The notes under the pieces were generated by a model. It was given only the letters and a program-made list of their open reading frames with translations. It ran no database searches and had not been told where the DNA came from. The translations under genes and the position numbers were made by a program. Positions 47,081-61,400 of a DNA stretch of 64,000 nt are shown here, piece by piece; the stretch's first letter is position 1, and each line of letters starts with the position of its first letter. This DNA is from Siphonodentalium dalli (lineage: Eukaryota; Mollusca; Scaphopoda; Gadilida; Siphonodentaliidae), in the NCBI GenBank assembly GCA_032622095.1, contig CP136062.1, positions 8,211,710 to 8,275,709 on the forward strand. Reading direction: 5' to 3'.

Positions 47081-50000
47081 TGGCGACAATGAGTCCTGAA
47101 ACAGAATATGAGTCGTATTATCATGGTGTGGCGATAATGAGTCCTGAAACAGAAGAGGAGGCGTAGTATCAGTAATGGTGTGGCGATAATGAGTCCTGAA
47201 ACAGAAGAGGAGGCGCATTTTCAGTGATGGTGTGGCGACAATGAGTCCTGAAACAGAATATGAGTCGTATTATCATGGTGTGGCGATAATGAGTCCTGAA
47301 ACAGAAGAGGAGGCGCATTATCAGTAATGATGTGGCGACAATGGGTCAAGAAACAGGAGAGGAGACGTATTATCAGTAATGATGTGGCGATAATGAGTCC
47401 TGACACAGGAGAGGAGGCGTATTATCAGTAATGATGTGGCGACAATGAGTCCTGGCACAGGAGAGGAGGCGTATTATCAGTAATCGTGTGGCGATAATGA
47501 GTCCTGACACAAGAGAGGAGGCGTATTATCAGTAATGATGTGGCGACAATGAGTCCTGAAACAGAATATGAGTCGTATTATCATGGTGTGGCGATAATGA
47601 GTCCTGCAACAGAAGAGGAGGCGTAGTATCAGTAATGGTGTGGCGATAATGAGTCCTGAAACAGAAGAGGAGGCGCATTTTCGGTGATGATATGGCGATA
47701 ATGAGTCCTGAAACAGAATATGAGTCGTATTGTCATTGTGTGGCAATAATGAGTCCTGACACAGGAGAGGAGGCGTATTATCAGTAATGATGTGGCGACA
47801 ATGAGTCATGAAACAGGAGAGGAGGCGTATTATCAGTAATGATGTGGCGATAATGAGTCCAGACACAGGAGAGGAGGCGTATTATCAGTAATGATGTGGC
47901 GACAATGAGTCCTGACACAGGAGAGGAGGCGTATTATCAGTAATCGTGTGGCGATAATGAGTCCTGACACAAGAGAGGAGGCGTATTATCAGTAATGATG
48001 TGGCGACAATGAGTCCTGAAACAGAATATGAGTCGTATTATCATTGTGTGGCGATAATGAGTCCTGACACAGGAGAGGAGGCGTATTATCAGTAATGATG
48101 TGGCGACAATGAGTCCTGAAACAGAATATGAGTCGTATTGTCATTGTGTGGCGATAATGAGTCCTGACACAGGAGAGGAGGCGTATTATCAGTAATGATG
48201 TGGCGATAATGAGTCCTGACACAGGAGAGGAGGCGTATTATCAGTAATGATGTGGCGATAATGAGTCCTGACACAGGAGAGGAGGAGTATTATCAGTAAT
48301 GATGTGCCGACAATGAGTCCTGAAACAGAATATGAGTCGTATTGTCATTGTGTGGCGATAATGAGTCCTGACACAGGAGAGGAGGCGTAGTATCAGTAAT
48401 CGTGTGGCGATAAAGAGTCCTGACACAAGAGAGGAGGCGTATTATCAGTAATGATGTGGCGACAATGAGTCCTAAAACAGAATATGAGTCGTATTATCAT
48501 TGTGTGGCGATAATGAGTCCTGAGACAGGAGAGGAGGCGTAGTATCAGTAATGGTGTGGCGATAATGAGTCATGAAACCGGAGAGGAGGCGTATAATCAG
48601 TAATGGTGTGGCGATAATGAGTCCTGACACAGGAGAGGAGGCGTAGAATCAGTAATCGTGTGGCGATAATGAGTCATGAAACAGGAGAGGAGGCGTATTA
48701 TCAGTAATAATGTGGCGATAATGAGCCCTGACACAGGAGAGGAGGCGTATTATCAGTAATGATGTGGCGACAATGAGTCCTGACACAGGAGAGGAGGCGT
48801 ATTATCAGTAATCGTGTGGCGATAATGAGTCCTGACACAAGAGAGGAGGCGTATTATCAGTAATGATGTGGTGACAATGAGTCCTGAAACAGAATATGAG
48901 TCGTATTATCATGGTGTGGCGATAATGAGTCCTGAAACAGAAGAGGAGGCGTAGTATCAGTAATGGTGTGGCGATAATGAGTCCTGAAACAGAAGAGGAG
49001 GCGCATTTTCAGTGATGATATGGCGATAATGAGTCCTGAAACAGAATATGAGTCGTATTGTCATTGTGTGGCGATAATGAGTCCTGACACAGGAGAGGAG
49101 GCGTATTATCAGTAATGATGTGGCGACAATGAGTCATGAAACAGGAGAGGAGGCGTATTATCAGTAATGACATGTCGATAATGAGTCCAGACACAGGAGA
49201 GGAGGCGTATTATCAGTAATGATGTGGCGACAGTGAGTCCTGACACAGGAGAGGAGGCGTATTATCAGTAATCGTGTGGCGATAATGAGTCCTGACACAA
49301 GAGAGGAGGCGTATTATCAGTAATGATGTGGCGACAATGAGTCCTGAAACAGAATATGAGTCGTATTATCATTGTGTGGCGATAATGAGTCCTGACACAG
49401 GAGAGGAGGCGTATTATCAGTAATGATGTGGCGACAATGAGTCCTGAAACAGAATATGAGTCGTATTGTCATTGTGTGGCGATAATGGGTCCTGACACAG
49501 GAGAGGAGGCGTATTATCAGTAATGATGTGGCGATAATGAGTCCTGACACAGGAGAGGAGGAGTTTTATCAGTCATGATGTGCCGACAATGAGTCCTGAA
49601 ACAGAATATGAGTCGTATTGTCATTGTGTGGCGATAATGAGTCCTGACACAGGAGAGGAGGCGTAGTATCAGTAATGGTGTGGCGATAATGAGTCATGAA
49701 ACAGGAGAGGAGGCGTATTAGCAGTAATGGTGTGGCGATAATGAGTCCTGACACATGAGAGGAGGCGTAGTATCAGTAATCGTGTGGCGATAAAGAGTCC
49801 TGACACAAGAGAGGAGGCGTATTATCAGTAACGATGTGGCGACAATGAGTCCTAAAACAGAATATGAGTCGTATTATCATTGTGTGGCGATAATGAGTCC
49901 TGAGACAGGAGAGGAGGCGTAGTGTCAGTAATGGTGTGGCGATAATGAGTCATGAAACCGGAGAGGAGGCGTATTATCAGTAATGGTGTGGCGATAATGA

Positions 50001-50449
50001 GTCCTGACACAGGAGAGGAGGCGTAGTATCAGTAATCGTGTGGCGATAATGAGTCATGAAACAGGAGAGGATGCGTATTATCAGTAATGGTGTGGCGATA
50101 ATGAGACCTGACACAGGAGAGGAGGCGTAGTATCAGTAATCGTGTGGCGATTAAGAGTCCTGACACAAGAGAGGAGGCGTATTATCAGTAATGATGTGGC
50201 GACAATGAGTCCTAAAACAGAATATGAGTCGTATTATCATTGTGTGGCGATAATGAGTCCTGACACAGGAGAGGAGGCGTATTATCAGTAATGATGTGGC
50301 GACAATGAGTCCTGAAACAGAATATGAGTCGTATTGTCATTGTGTGGCGATAATGAGTCCTGAGACAGGAGAGGAGGCGTATTATCAGTAATGGTGTGGC
50401 GATAATGAGTCCTGACACAGGAGAGGAGGCGTATTATCAGTAATGATGT

Positions 50450-53400
50450 GGCGATAACGAGTCCTGACACAGGAGAGGAGGAGTATTATCAGTAATGATG
50501 TGCCGACAATGAGTCCTGAAACAGAATATGAGTCGTATTGTCATTGTGTGGCGATAATGAGTCCTGACACAGGAGAGGAGGCGTAGTATCAGTAATGGTG
50601 TGGCGATAATGAGTCATGACACAGGAGAGGAGGCGTATTATCAGTAATGGTGTGGCGATAATGAGTCCTGACACATGAGAGGAGGCGTAGTATCAGTAAT
50701 CGTGTGGCGATAAAGAGTCCTGACACAAGAGAGGAGGCGTATTATCAGTAATGATGTGGCGACAATGAGTCCTAAAACAGAATATGAGTCGTATTATCAT
50801 TGTGTGGCGATAATGAGTCCTGAGACAGGAGAGGAGGCGTAGTATCAGTAATGGTGTGGCGATAATGAGTCATGAAACCGGAGAGGAGGCGTATTATCAG
50901 TAATGTTGTGGCGATAATGAGTCCTGACACAGGAGAGGAGGCGTAGTATCACTAATCGTGTGGCGATAATGAGTCATGAAACAGGAGAGGAGGCGTATTA
51001 TCAGTAATGGTGTGGCGATAATGAGTCCTGACACAGGAGAGGAGGCGTAGTATCAGTAATCGTGTGGCGATAATGAGTCCTGACACAAGAGAGGAGGCGT
51101 ATTATCAGTAATGATGTGGCGACAATGAGTCCTAAAACAGAATATGAGTCGTATTGTCATTGTGTGGCGATTATTAGTCCTGACACAGGAGAGGAGGCGT
51201 AGTATCAGTAATGATGTGGCGACAATGAGTCCTGACACAGGAGAGGAGGCGTATTATCAGTAATGATGTGGCGATAATGAGTCCTGAGACAGGAGAGGAG
51301 GCGTATTATCAGTAATCGTGTGGCGATAATGAGTCCTGACACAGGAGAGGAGGCGTATTATCAGTAATGATGTGGCGGCAATGAGTCCTGAAACCGAATA
51401 TGAGTCGTATTGTCATTGTGTGGCGATTATGAGTCCTGACACAGGAGAGGAGGCGTATTATCAGTAATGATGTGGCGATCATGAGTCATGAAACACGATA
51501 TGAATCGTATTATCATTGTGTGGCGATAATGAGTCCTGAAACATGAGAGGATGCGTATTATCAGTAATGGTGTGGCGATAATGAGTCCAGAAACATGAGA
51601 GGATGCGTATTATCAGTAATGGTGTGGCAATAATGAGTCCAGAAACATGAGAGGATGCGTATTATCAGTATTGGTGTGGCGATAGTGAGTCCTGCTTAGA
51701 AGAGGATGCGTATTATCAGTAATGATGTGGCGATAGTGAGTCCTGAAACATGAGCGGATGCGTATTATCAGTAATGTTGTGGCGATAATGAGTCCAGAAA
51801 CATGAGAGGATGCGTATTATCAGTAATGGTGTGGCGATAATGAGTCGAGAAACAGGAGAGGATGCGTATTATCAGTAATGGTGTGGCGATACTGAGTCCA
51901 GAAACATGAGAGGATGCGTATTATCAGTATTGTTGTGGCGATAATGAGTCCAGAAACATGAGAGGATGCGTATTATCAGTAATGGTGTGGCATTATTGAG
52001 TCATGAAACAGGAGAGGATGCGTATTATCAGTAATGCTGTGGCGATAGTGAGTCCAGAAACAGGAGAGTAGGCGTATTATCAGTAATGGTGTGGCGACAA
52101 TGAGTCCTGAAACATGAGAGGAGGCGTATTATCAGTAATGTTGTGGCGATAATGAGTCCTGAAACATGAGAGGAGGCGTATTATCAGTAATGTTGTGGCG
52201 ATAATGAGTCCTGAATAGAAGAGGATGCGTATTATCAGTAATGGTGTGGCGATAATGAGTCCTGAAACATGACAGGAGACGTATTATCAGTAATGTTGTG
52301 GCGATAATGAGTCCTGAATAGAAGAGGATGCGTATTATCAGTAATGGTGTGGCGATAATGAGTCCTGAAACATGAGAGGATGCGTATTATCAGTAATGGT
52401 GTGGCGATAATGAGTCCAGAAACATGAGAGGATGCGTATTATCAATAATGTTGTGGCGATAATGAGTCCAGAAACATGAGAGGATGCGTATTATCAGTAA
52501 TGATGTGGCGATAACGAGTCCTGACACAGGAGAGGAGGAGTATTATCAGTAATGATGTGCCGACAATGAGTCCTGAAACAGAATATGAGTCGTATTGTCA
52601 TTGTGTGGCGATAATGAGTCCTGACACAGGAGAGGAGGCGTAGTATCAGTAATGGTGTGGCGATAATGAGTCATGAAACAGGAGAGGAGGCGTATTATCA
52701 GTAATGGTGTGGCGATAATGAGTCCTGACACATGACAGGAGGCGTAGTATCAGTAATCGTGTGGCGATAAAGAGTCCTGACACAAGAGAGGAGGCGTATT
52801 ATCAGTAATGATGTGGCGACAATGAGTCCTAAAACAGAATATGAGTCGTATTATCATTGTGTGGCGATAATGAGTCCTGAGACAGGAGAGGAGGCGTAGT
52901 ATCAGTAATGGTGTGGCGATAATGAGTCATGAAACCGGAGAGGAGGCGTATTATCAGTAATGTTGTGGCGATAATGAGTCCTGACACAGGAGAGGAGGCG
53001 TAGTATCAGTAATCGTGTGGCGATAATGAGTCCTGACACAAGAGAGGAGGCGTATTATCAGTAATGATGTGGCGACAATGAGTCCTAAAACAGAATATGA
53101 GTCGTATTGTCATTGTGTGGCGATTATGAGTCCTGACACAGGAGAGGAGGCGTAGTATCAGTAATGATGTGGCGACAATGAGTCCTGACACAGGAGAGGA
53201 GGCGTATTATCAGTAATGCTGTGGCGATAATGAGTCCTGAGACAGGAGAGGAGGCGTATTATCAGTAATCGTGTGGCGATAATGAGTCCTGACACAGGAG
53301 AGGAGGCGTATTATCAGTAATGATGTGGTGGCAATGAGTCCTGAAACCGAATATGAGTCGTATTGTCATTGTGTGGCGATTATGAGTCCTGACACAGGAG

Positions 53401-55370
53401 AGGAGGCGTATTATCAGTAATGATGTGGCGATCATGAGTCATGAAACACGATATGAATCGTATTATCATTGTGTGGCGATAATGAGTCCTGAAACATGAG
53501 AGGATGCGTATTATCAGTAATGGTGTGGCGATAATGAGTCCTGAAACATGAGAGGATGCGTATTATCAGTAATGGTGTGGCGATAACGAGTCATGAAACA
53601 GGAGAGGAGGCGTATTATCAGTAATGGTGTGGCGATAATGAGTCCTGACACATGAGAGGAGGCGTAGTATCAGTAATCGTGTGGCGATAAAGAGTCCTGA
53701 CACAAGAGAGGAGGCGTATTATCAGTAATGATGTGGCGACAATGAGTCCTAAAACAGAATATGAGTCGTATTATCATTGTGTGGCGATAATGAGTCCTGA
53801 GACAGGAGAGGAGGCGTAGTATCAGTAATGGTGTGGCGATAATGAGTCATGAAACCTGAGAGGAGGCGTATTATCAGTAATGTTGTGGCGATAATGAGTC
53901 CTGACACAGGAGAGGAGGCGTAGTATCAGTAATCGTGTGGCGGTAATGAGTCCTGACACAAGAGAGGAGGCGTATTATCAGTAATGATGTGGCGACAATG
54001 AGTCCTAAAACAGAATATGAGTCGTATTGTCATTGTGTGGCGATTATGAGTCCTGTCACAGGAGAGGAGGCGTAGTATCAGTAATGATGTGGCGACAATG
54101 AGTCCTGACACAGGAGAGGAGGCGTATTATCAGTAATGATGTGGCGATAATGCGTCCTGAGACAGGAGAGGAGGCGTATTATCAGTAATCGTGTGGCGAT
54201 AATGAGTCCTGACACAGGAGAGGAGGCGTATTATCAGTAATGATGTGGCGGCAATGAGTCCTGAAACCGAATATGAGTCGTATTGTCATTGTGTGGCGAT
54301 TATGAGTCCTGACACAGGAGAGGAGGCGTATTATCAGTAATGATGTGGCGATCATGAGTCATGAAACACGATATGAATCGTATTATCATTGTGTGGCGAT
54401 AATGAGTCCTGAAACATGAGAGGATGCGTATTATCAGTAATGGTGTGGCGATAATAAGTCCTGAAACATGAGAGGATGCGTATTATCAGTAATGGTGTGG
54501 CAATAATGAGTCCAGAAACATGAGAGGATGCGTATTATCAGTATTGGTGTGGCGATTGTGAGTCCTGCTTAGAAGAGGATGCGTATTATCAGTAATGATG
54601 TGGCAATAGTGAGTCCTGAAACATGAGCGGATGCGTATTATCAGTAATGTTGTGGCGATAATGAGTCCAGAAACATGAGAGGATGCGTATTATCAGTAAT
54701 GGTGTGGCGATAATGAGTCGAGAAACAGGAGAGGATGCGTATTATCAGTAATGGTGTGGCGATACTGAGTCCAGAAACATGAGAGGATGCGTATTATCAG
54801 TATTGTTGTGGCGATAATGAGTCCAGAAACATGAGAGGATGCGTATTATCAGTAATGGTGTGGCATTATTGAGTCATGAAACAGGAGAGGATGCGTATTA
54901 TCAGTAATGCTGTGGCGATAGTGAGTCCAGAAACAGGAGAGTAGGCGTATTATCAGTAATGGTGTGGCGACAATGAGTCCTGAAACATGAGAGGAGGCGT
55001 ATTATCAGTAATGTTGTGGCGATAATGAGTCCTGAAACATGAGAGGAGGCGTATTATCAGTAATGTTGTGGCGATAATGAGTCGTGAATAGAAGAGGATG
55101 CGTATTATCAGTAATGGTGTGGCGATAATGAGTCCTGAAACATGACAGGAGGCGTATTATCAGTAATGTTGTGGCGATAATGAGTCCTGAATAGAAGAGG
55201 ATGCGTATTATCAGTAATGGTGTGGCGATAATGAGTCCTGAAACATGAGAGGATGCGTATTATCAGTAATGGTGTGGCGATAATGAGTCCAGAAACATGA
55301 GAGGATGCGTATTATCAGTAATATTGTGGCGATAATGAGTCCAGAAACATGAGAGGATGCGTATTATCAG
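50450..55370. repeat. Higher-order blocks inside minisatellite G (0.92 and 1.95 kb)
   Basis: The private variant ATCATGAGTCATGAAACACG occurs at 51,478, 53,431 and 54,351, spaced 1,953 and 920 bp. CCTGCTTAGAAGAGG occurs at about 51,695 and 54,568, spaced by the sum of those two. Blocks of ~18-38 units have been copied as wholes. Confidence 0.8.
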
Positions 55371-55439
55371 TAATGGTTTGGCATTAATGAGTCATGAAAC
55401 AGGAGAGGATGCGTATTATCAGTAATGCGGTGGCGATAA

Positions 55440-58400
55440 TGAGTCCAGAAACAGGAGAGGAGGATAATTATCAGTAATGGTGTGGCGACAATGAGTCCTG
55501 AAACATGACAGGAGGCGTATTATCAGTAATGTTGTGGCGATAATGAGTCCTGAATAGAAGAGAATGCGTATTATCAGTAATGGTGTGGCGATAATGAGTC
55601 CTGAAACATGAGAGGATGCGTATTATCAGTAATGGTGTGGCGATAATGAGTCCAGAAACAGGAGAGGAGGATAATTATCAGTAATGGTGTGGCGACAATG
55701 AGTCCTGAAACATGAGAGGAGGCGTATTATCAGTAATGATGTGGCGATAATGAGTCCCGAAACATGAGAGGAGGCGTATTATCAGTAATGTTGTGGCGAT
55801 AATGAGTCCTGAATAGAAGAGGATGCGTATTATCAGTAATGTTGTGGCGATAATGAGTCCTGAAACATGAGAGGATGCGTATTATCAGTAATGGTGTGGC
55901 GATAATGAGTCCAGAAACAGGAGAGGATGCGTATTATCAGTAATGGTGTGGCGATAATGAGTCCTGAAACATGAGAGGATGCGTATTATCAGTAATGGTG
56001 TGGCGATAATGAGTCCTGAAACATGAGAGGATGCGTATTATCAGTAATGGTGTGGCGATAATGAGTCCTGAAACATGACAGGAGGCGTATTATCAGTAAT
56101 GGTGTGGCGATAATGTGTCCTGAAACATGAGAGGATGCGTATTATCAGTAACGATGTGGAGATAATGAGTCCTGAATAGAAGAGGATGCGTATTATCAGT
56201 AATTATGTGGCGATAGTGAGTCCTGCATAGAAGAGGATGCGTATTATCAGTAATGGTGTGGCATTAATGAGTCATGAAACATGAGAGGATGCGTATTATC
56301 AGTAATGTTGTGGCGATAATGAGACCTGAAACATGAGAGGATGCGTATTATCAGTAACGGTGTGGCGATAATGAGCCCAGAAACATGAAAGGATGCGTAT
56401 TATCAGTAATGATGTGGCGACAATGAGTCCTGAATAGGAGAGGATGCGTATTATCAGTAACGGTGTGGCGATAATGAGTCCTGAAACATGACAGGAGGCG
56501 TATTATCAGTAATGGTGTGGCGATAATGTGTCCTGAAACATGAGAGGATGCGTATTATCAGTAATGGTGTGGCGATAATGAGTCCTGAAACATGAGAGGA
56601 TGCGTTTTATCAGTAATGGTGTGGCGATAATGAGTCCTGAAACATGAGAGGATGCGTATTATCAGTAATGGTGTGGCGATAATGAGTCCTGAAACATGAG
56701 AGGATGCGTATTATCAGTAATTATGTGGCGATAATGAGTCCTGAAACATGAGCGGGTTCGTATTACCAGTAATGGTGTGGCGATAATGAGTCCTGAAACA
56801 TGAGGGGATGCGTATTATCAGTAATGATGTGGCGATAATGAGTCCTGAAACATGAGAGGAGGCGTATTATCAGTAATGGTGTGTCGATAATGAGTCCTGA
56901 AACATGAGAGGATGCGTATTATCAGTAATGGTGTGGCGATAATGAGTCCTGAATAGAAGAGGATGCGTATTATCAGTAATTATGTGGCGATAGTGAGTCC
57001 TGCATAGAAGAGGATGCGTATTATCAGTAATGGTGTGGCATTAATGAGTCATGAAACATGAGAGGATGCGTATTATCAGTAATGTTGTGGCGATAATGAG
57101 ACCTGAAACATGAGAGGATGCGTATTATCAGTAATGGTGTGGCGATAATGAGCCCAGAAACATGAGAGGATGCGTATTATCAGTAATGATGTGGCGATAA
57201 TGAGTCCTGAAACATGAGAGGATGCGTATTATCAGTAATGGTGTGGCGATAATGAGTCCTGAAACATGAGAGGATGCGTATTATCAGTAATGGTGTGGCG
57301 ATAATGAGTCCTGAAACATGAGATGATGCGTATTATCAGTAATGGTGTGGCGACAATGAGTCCTGAATAGGAGAGGATGCGTATTATCAGTAACGGTGTG
57401 GCGATAATGAGTCCTAAAACATGAGAGGAGGCGTATTATCAGTAATGGTGTGGCGATAATGAGTCCTGAAACATGAGAGGATGCGTATTATCAGTAATGG
57501 TGTGGCGATAATGAGTCCTGAAACATGAGAGGATGCGTATTATCAGTAACGGTGTGGCGATAATGAGTCCTGAAACATGAGAGGAGGCGTATTATCAGTA
57601 ATGGTGTGGCGATAATGAGTCCTGAAACATGAGAGGAGGCGTATTATCAGTAATGGTGTGGCGATAATGAGTCCTGAAACATGAGAGGATGCGTATTATC
57701 AGTAATGGTGTGGCGATAATGAGTCCTGAAACATGAGAGGATGCGTATTATCAGTAATGGTGTGGCGATAATGAGTCCTGAAACATGAGAGGATGCGTAT
57801 TATCAGTAATGATGTGGCGATTATGAGTCCTGAAACATGAGAGGATGCGTATTATCAGTAATGGTGTGGCGATAATGAGTCCTGAAACATGAGGGGATGC
57901 GTATTATCAGTAATGATGTGGCGATAATGAGTCCTGAAACATGAGAGGAGGCGTATTATCCATAATGGTGTGTCGATAATGAGTCCTGAAACATGAGAGG
58001 ATGCGTATTATCAGTAATGATGTGGCGATAATGAGTCCTGAATAGGAGAGGATGCGTATTATCAGTAATGGTGTGGCGATAATGAGTCCTGAAACATGAG
58101 AGGATGCGTATTATCAGTAATGGTGTGGCGATAATGAGTCCTGAAACATGAGAGGATGCGTATTATCAGTAATGGTGTGGCGATAATGAGTCCTGAAACA
58201 TGAGAGGATGCGTATTATCAGTAATGGTGTGGCGATAATGAGTCCTGAAACATATTATCAGTAACGGTGTGGCGATAATGAGTCCTGAAACATGAGAGGA
58301 TGCGTATTATCAGTAATGGTGTGGCGATAATGAGTCCTGAAACATGAGCGGATGCGTATTATCAGTAATGGTGTGGCGATAATGAGTCATGAAACATGAG

Positions 58401-61400
58401 AGGATGCGTATTATCAGTAATGGTGTGGCGATAATGAGTCCTGAAACATGAGAGGATGCGTATTATCAGTAACGGTGTGGCGATAATGAGTCCTGAAACA
58501 TGAGAGGATGCGTATTATCAGTAATGGTGTGGCAATAATGAGTCCTGAAACATGAGAGGATGCGTATTATCAGTAATGGAGTGGCGATAATGAGCCCAGA
58601 AACAGGAGAGGATGCGTATTATCAGTAATGTTGTGGCGATAATGAGTCCAGAACAAGAGAGGAGGCGTATTATCAGAAATGATGTGGCGATATGAGTCCT
58701 GAAACAGGATATGAGTCGTATTATCAGTAATGGTGTGGCGATAATGAGTCCTGAAGTAGAAGAGGATGCGTATTATCAGTAATGATGTGGCGATAATGAG
58801 TCCTGAAACATGAGAGGATGCGTATTATCAGTAATGGTGTGGCGACACTGAGTCCAGAACATGAGAGGAGGCGTATTATCAGTAATTGTGTGGCGATAAT
58901 GAGTCCTGAAACATGAGAGGATGCGTATTATCAGTAATGGTGTGGCGATAATGAGTCCTGAATAGGAGAGGTTGCGTATTATCAGTAATGGTGTGGCGAA
59001 AATGAGTCCTGAATAGGAGAGGATGCGTATTATCAGTAATGGTGTGGCGATAATGAGTCCTGAATAGAAGAGGAGGCGTATTATCAGTAATGGTGCGGCG
59101 ATAATGAGTCCTGAATAGGAGAGGAGGCGTATTATCAGTAATGGTGTGGCGATAATGAGTCCTGAAACATGAGAGGATACGTATTATCAGTAATGGTGTG
59201 GCGATAATGAGTCCTGAAACATGAGAGGATGCGTATTATCAGTAATGTTGTGGCAATACTGAGTCCTGAAACATGAGAGAGGATGCGTATTATTAGTACT
59301 GGTGTGGCGATAATGCGTCCTGAAACATGAGAGGAGGCGTATTATCAGTAATGGTGTGGCGATAATGAGTCCTGAAACATGAGAGGATGCGTATTATCAG
59401 TAATGTTGTGGCAATAATGAGTCCTGAAACATGAGAGGGTGCGTATTATCAGTGATGTTGTGGCAATAATGAGTCCTGAATAGGAGAGGATGCGTATTAT
59501 CATGGTGCGGCGATAATGAGTCCTGAAACAGGATATGAGTCGTATTATCAGTAATGGTGTGGCGATTATGAGTCCTGAATAGGAGTGGAGGCGTATTATC
59601 AGTAATGGTGTGGCGATAATGAGCCCAGAAACAGGAGAGGATGTGTATTATCAGTAATGGTGTGGCGATAATGAGTCCTGAAACATGAGAGGATGCGTAT
59701 TATTAGTAATGGTGTGGCGATAATGAGTCCTGAATAGAAGAGGATGCGTATTATCAGTAATGGAGTGGCGATAATGAGTCCTGAATAGGAGAGGTTGCGT
59801 ATTATCAGTAATGTTGTGGCGATAATGAGCCCAGAAACAGGAGAGGAGGCGTATTATCAGTAATGATGTGGCGATAATGAGCCCAGAAACAGGAGAGGAG
59901 GCGTATTATCAGTAATGGTGTGGCGATAATGAGTACTGAATAGGAGAGGATGCGTATTATCAGTAATGCTGTGGCGGTAATGAGCCCAGAAACAGGAGAG
60001 GAGGCGTATTACCAGTAATGGTGTGGCGATAATGATTCCTGAAACATGAGAGGATGCGTATTATCAGAAATGGTGTGGCGACAATGAGTCCTGAAACACG
60101 AGAGGAGGCGTATTATTAGTAATGGTGTGGCGATAATGAGTCCTGAAACATGAGAGGATGCGTATTATCAGAAATGGTGTGGCGACAATGAGTCCTGAAA
60201 CATGAGAGGATGCGTATTATCAGTAATGATGCGGCGATAATGAGTCCTGAATAGGAGAGGATGCGTATTATCAGTAATGGTGTGGCGATAATGAGTCCAG
60301 AAACAGGAGAGGAGGATAATTATCAGTAATGGTGTGGAGACAATGAGTCCTGAAACATGACAGGAGGCGTATTATCAGTAATGTTGTGGCGATAATGAGT
60401 CCTGAATAGAAGAGGATGCGTATTATCAGTAATGGTGTGGCGATAATGAGTCCTGAAACATGAGAGGATGCGTATTATCAGTAATGGTGTGGCGATAATG
60501 AGTCCAGAAACAGGAGAGGAGGATAATTATCAGTAATGGTGTGGCGACAATGAGTCCTGAAACATGAGAGGAGGCGTGTTATCAGTAATGATGTGGCGAT
60601 AATGAGTCCCGAAACATGAGAGGAGGCGTATTATCAGTAATGTTGTGGCGATAATGAGTCCTGAATAGAAGAGGATGCGTATTATCAGTAATGTTGTGGC
60701 GATAATGAGTCCTGAAACATGAGAGGATGCGTATTATCAGTAATGGTGTGGCGATAATGAGTCCAGAAACAGGAGAGGATGCGTATTATCAGTAATGGTG
60801 TGGCGATAATGAGTCCTGAAACATGAGAGGATGCGTATTATCAGTAATGGTGTGGCGATAATGAGTCCTGAAACATGAGAGGATGCGTATTATCAGTAAT
60901 GGTGTGGCGATAATGAGTCCTGAAACATGAGAGGATGCGTATTATCAGTAATGGTGTGGCGACAATGAGTCCTGAATAGAAGAGGATGCGTATTATCAGT
61001 AATTATGGGGCGATAATGAGTCCTGAAACATGAGAGGATGCGTATTATCAGTAACGATGTGGAGATAATGAGTCCTGAATAGAAGAGGATGCGTATTATC
61101 AGTAATTATGTGGCGATAGTGAGTCCTGCATAGAAGAGGATGCGTATTATCAGTAATGGTGTGGCATTAATGAGTCATGAAACATGAGAGGATGCGTATT
61201 ATCAGTAATGTTGTGGCGATAATGAGACCTGAAACATGAGAGGATGCGTATTATCAGTAACGGTGTGGCGATAATGAGCCCAGAAACATGAGAGGATGCG
61301 TATTATCAGTAATGATGTGGCGACAATGAGTCCTGAATAGGAGAGGATGCGTATTATCAGTAACGGTGTGGCGATAATGAGTCCTGAAACATGACAGGAG

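Noticed and set aside
47221..54111. Many ~61-codon minus-strand frames starting SGLII
   Set aside because: They are copies of the minisatellite unit, end at a repeated stop and have no independent start context.
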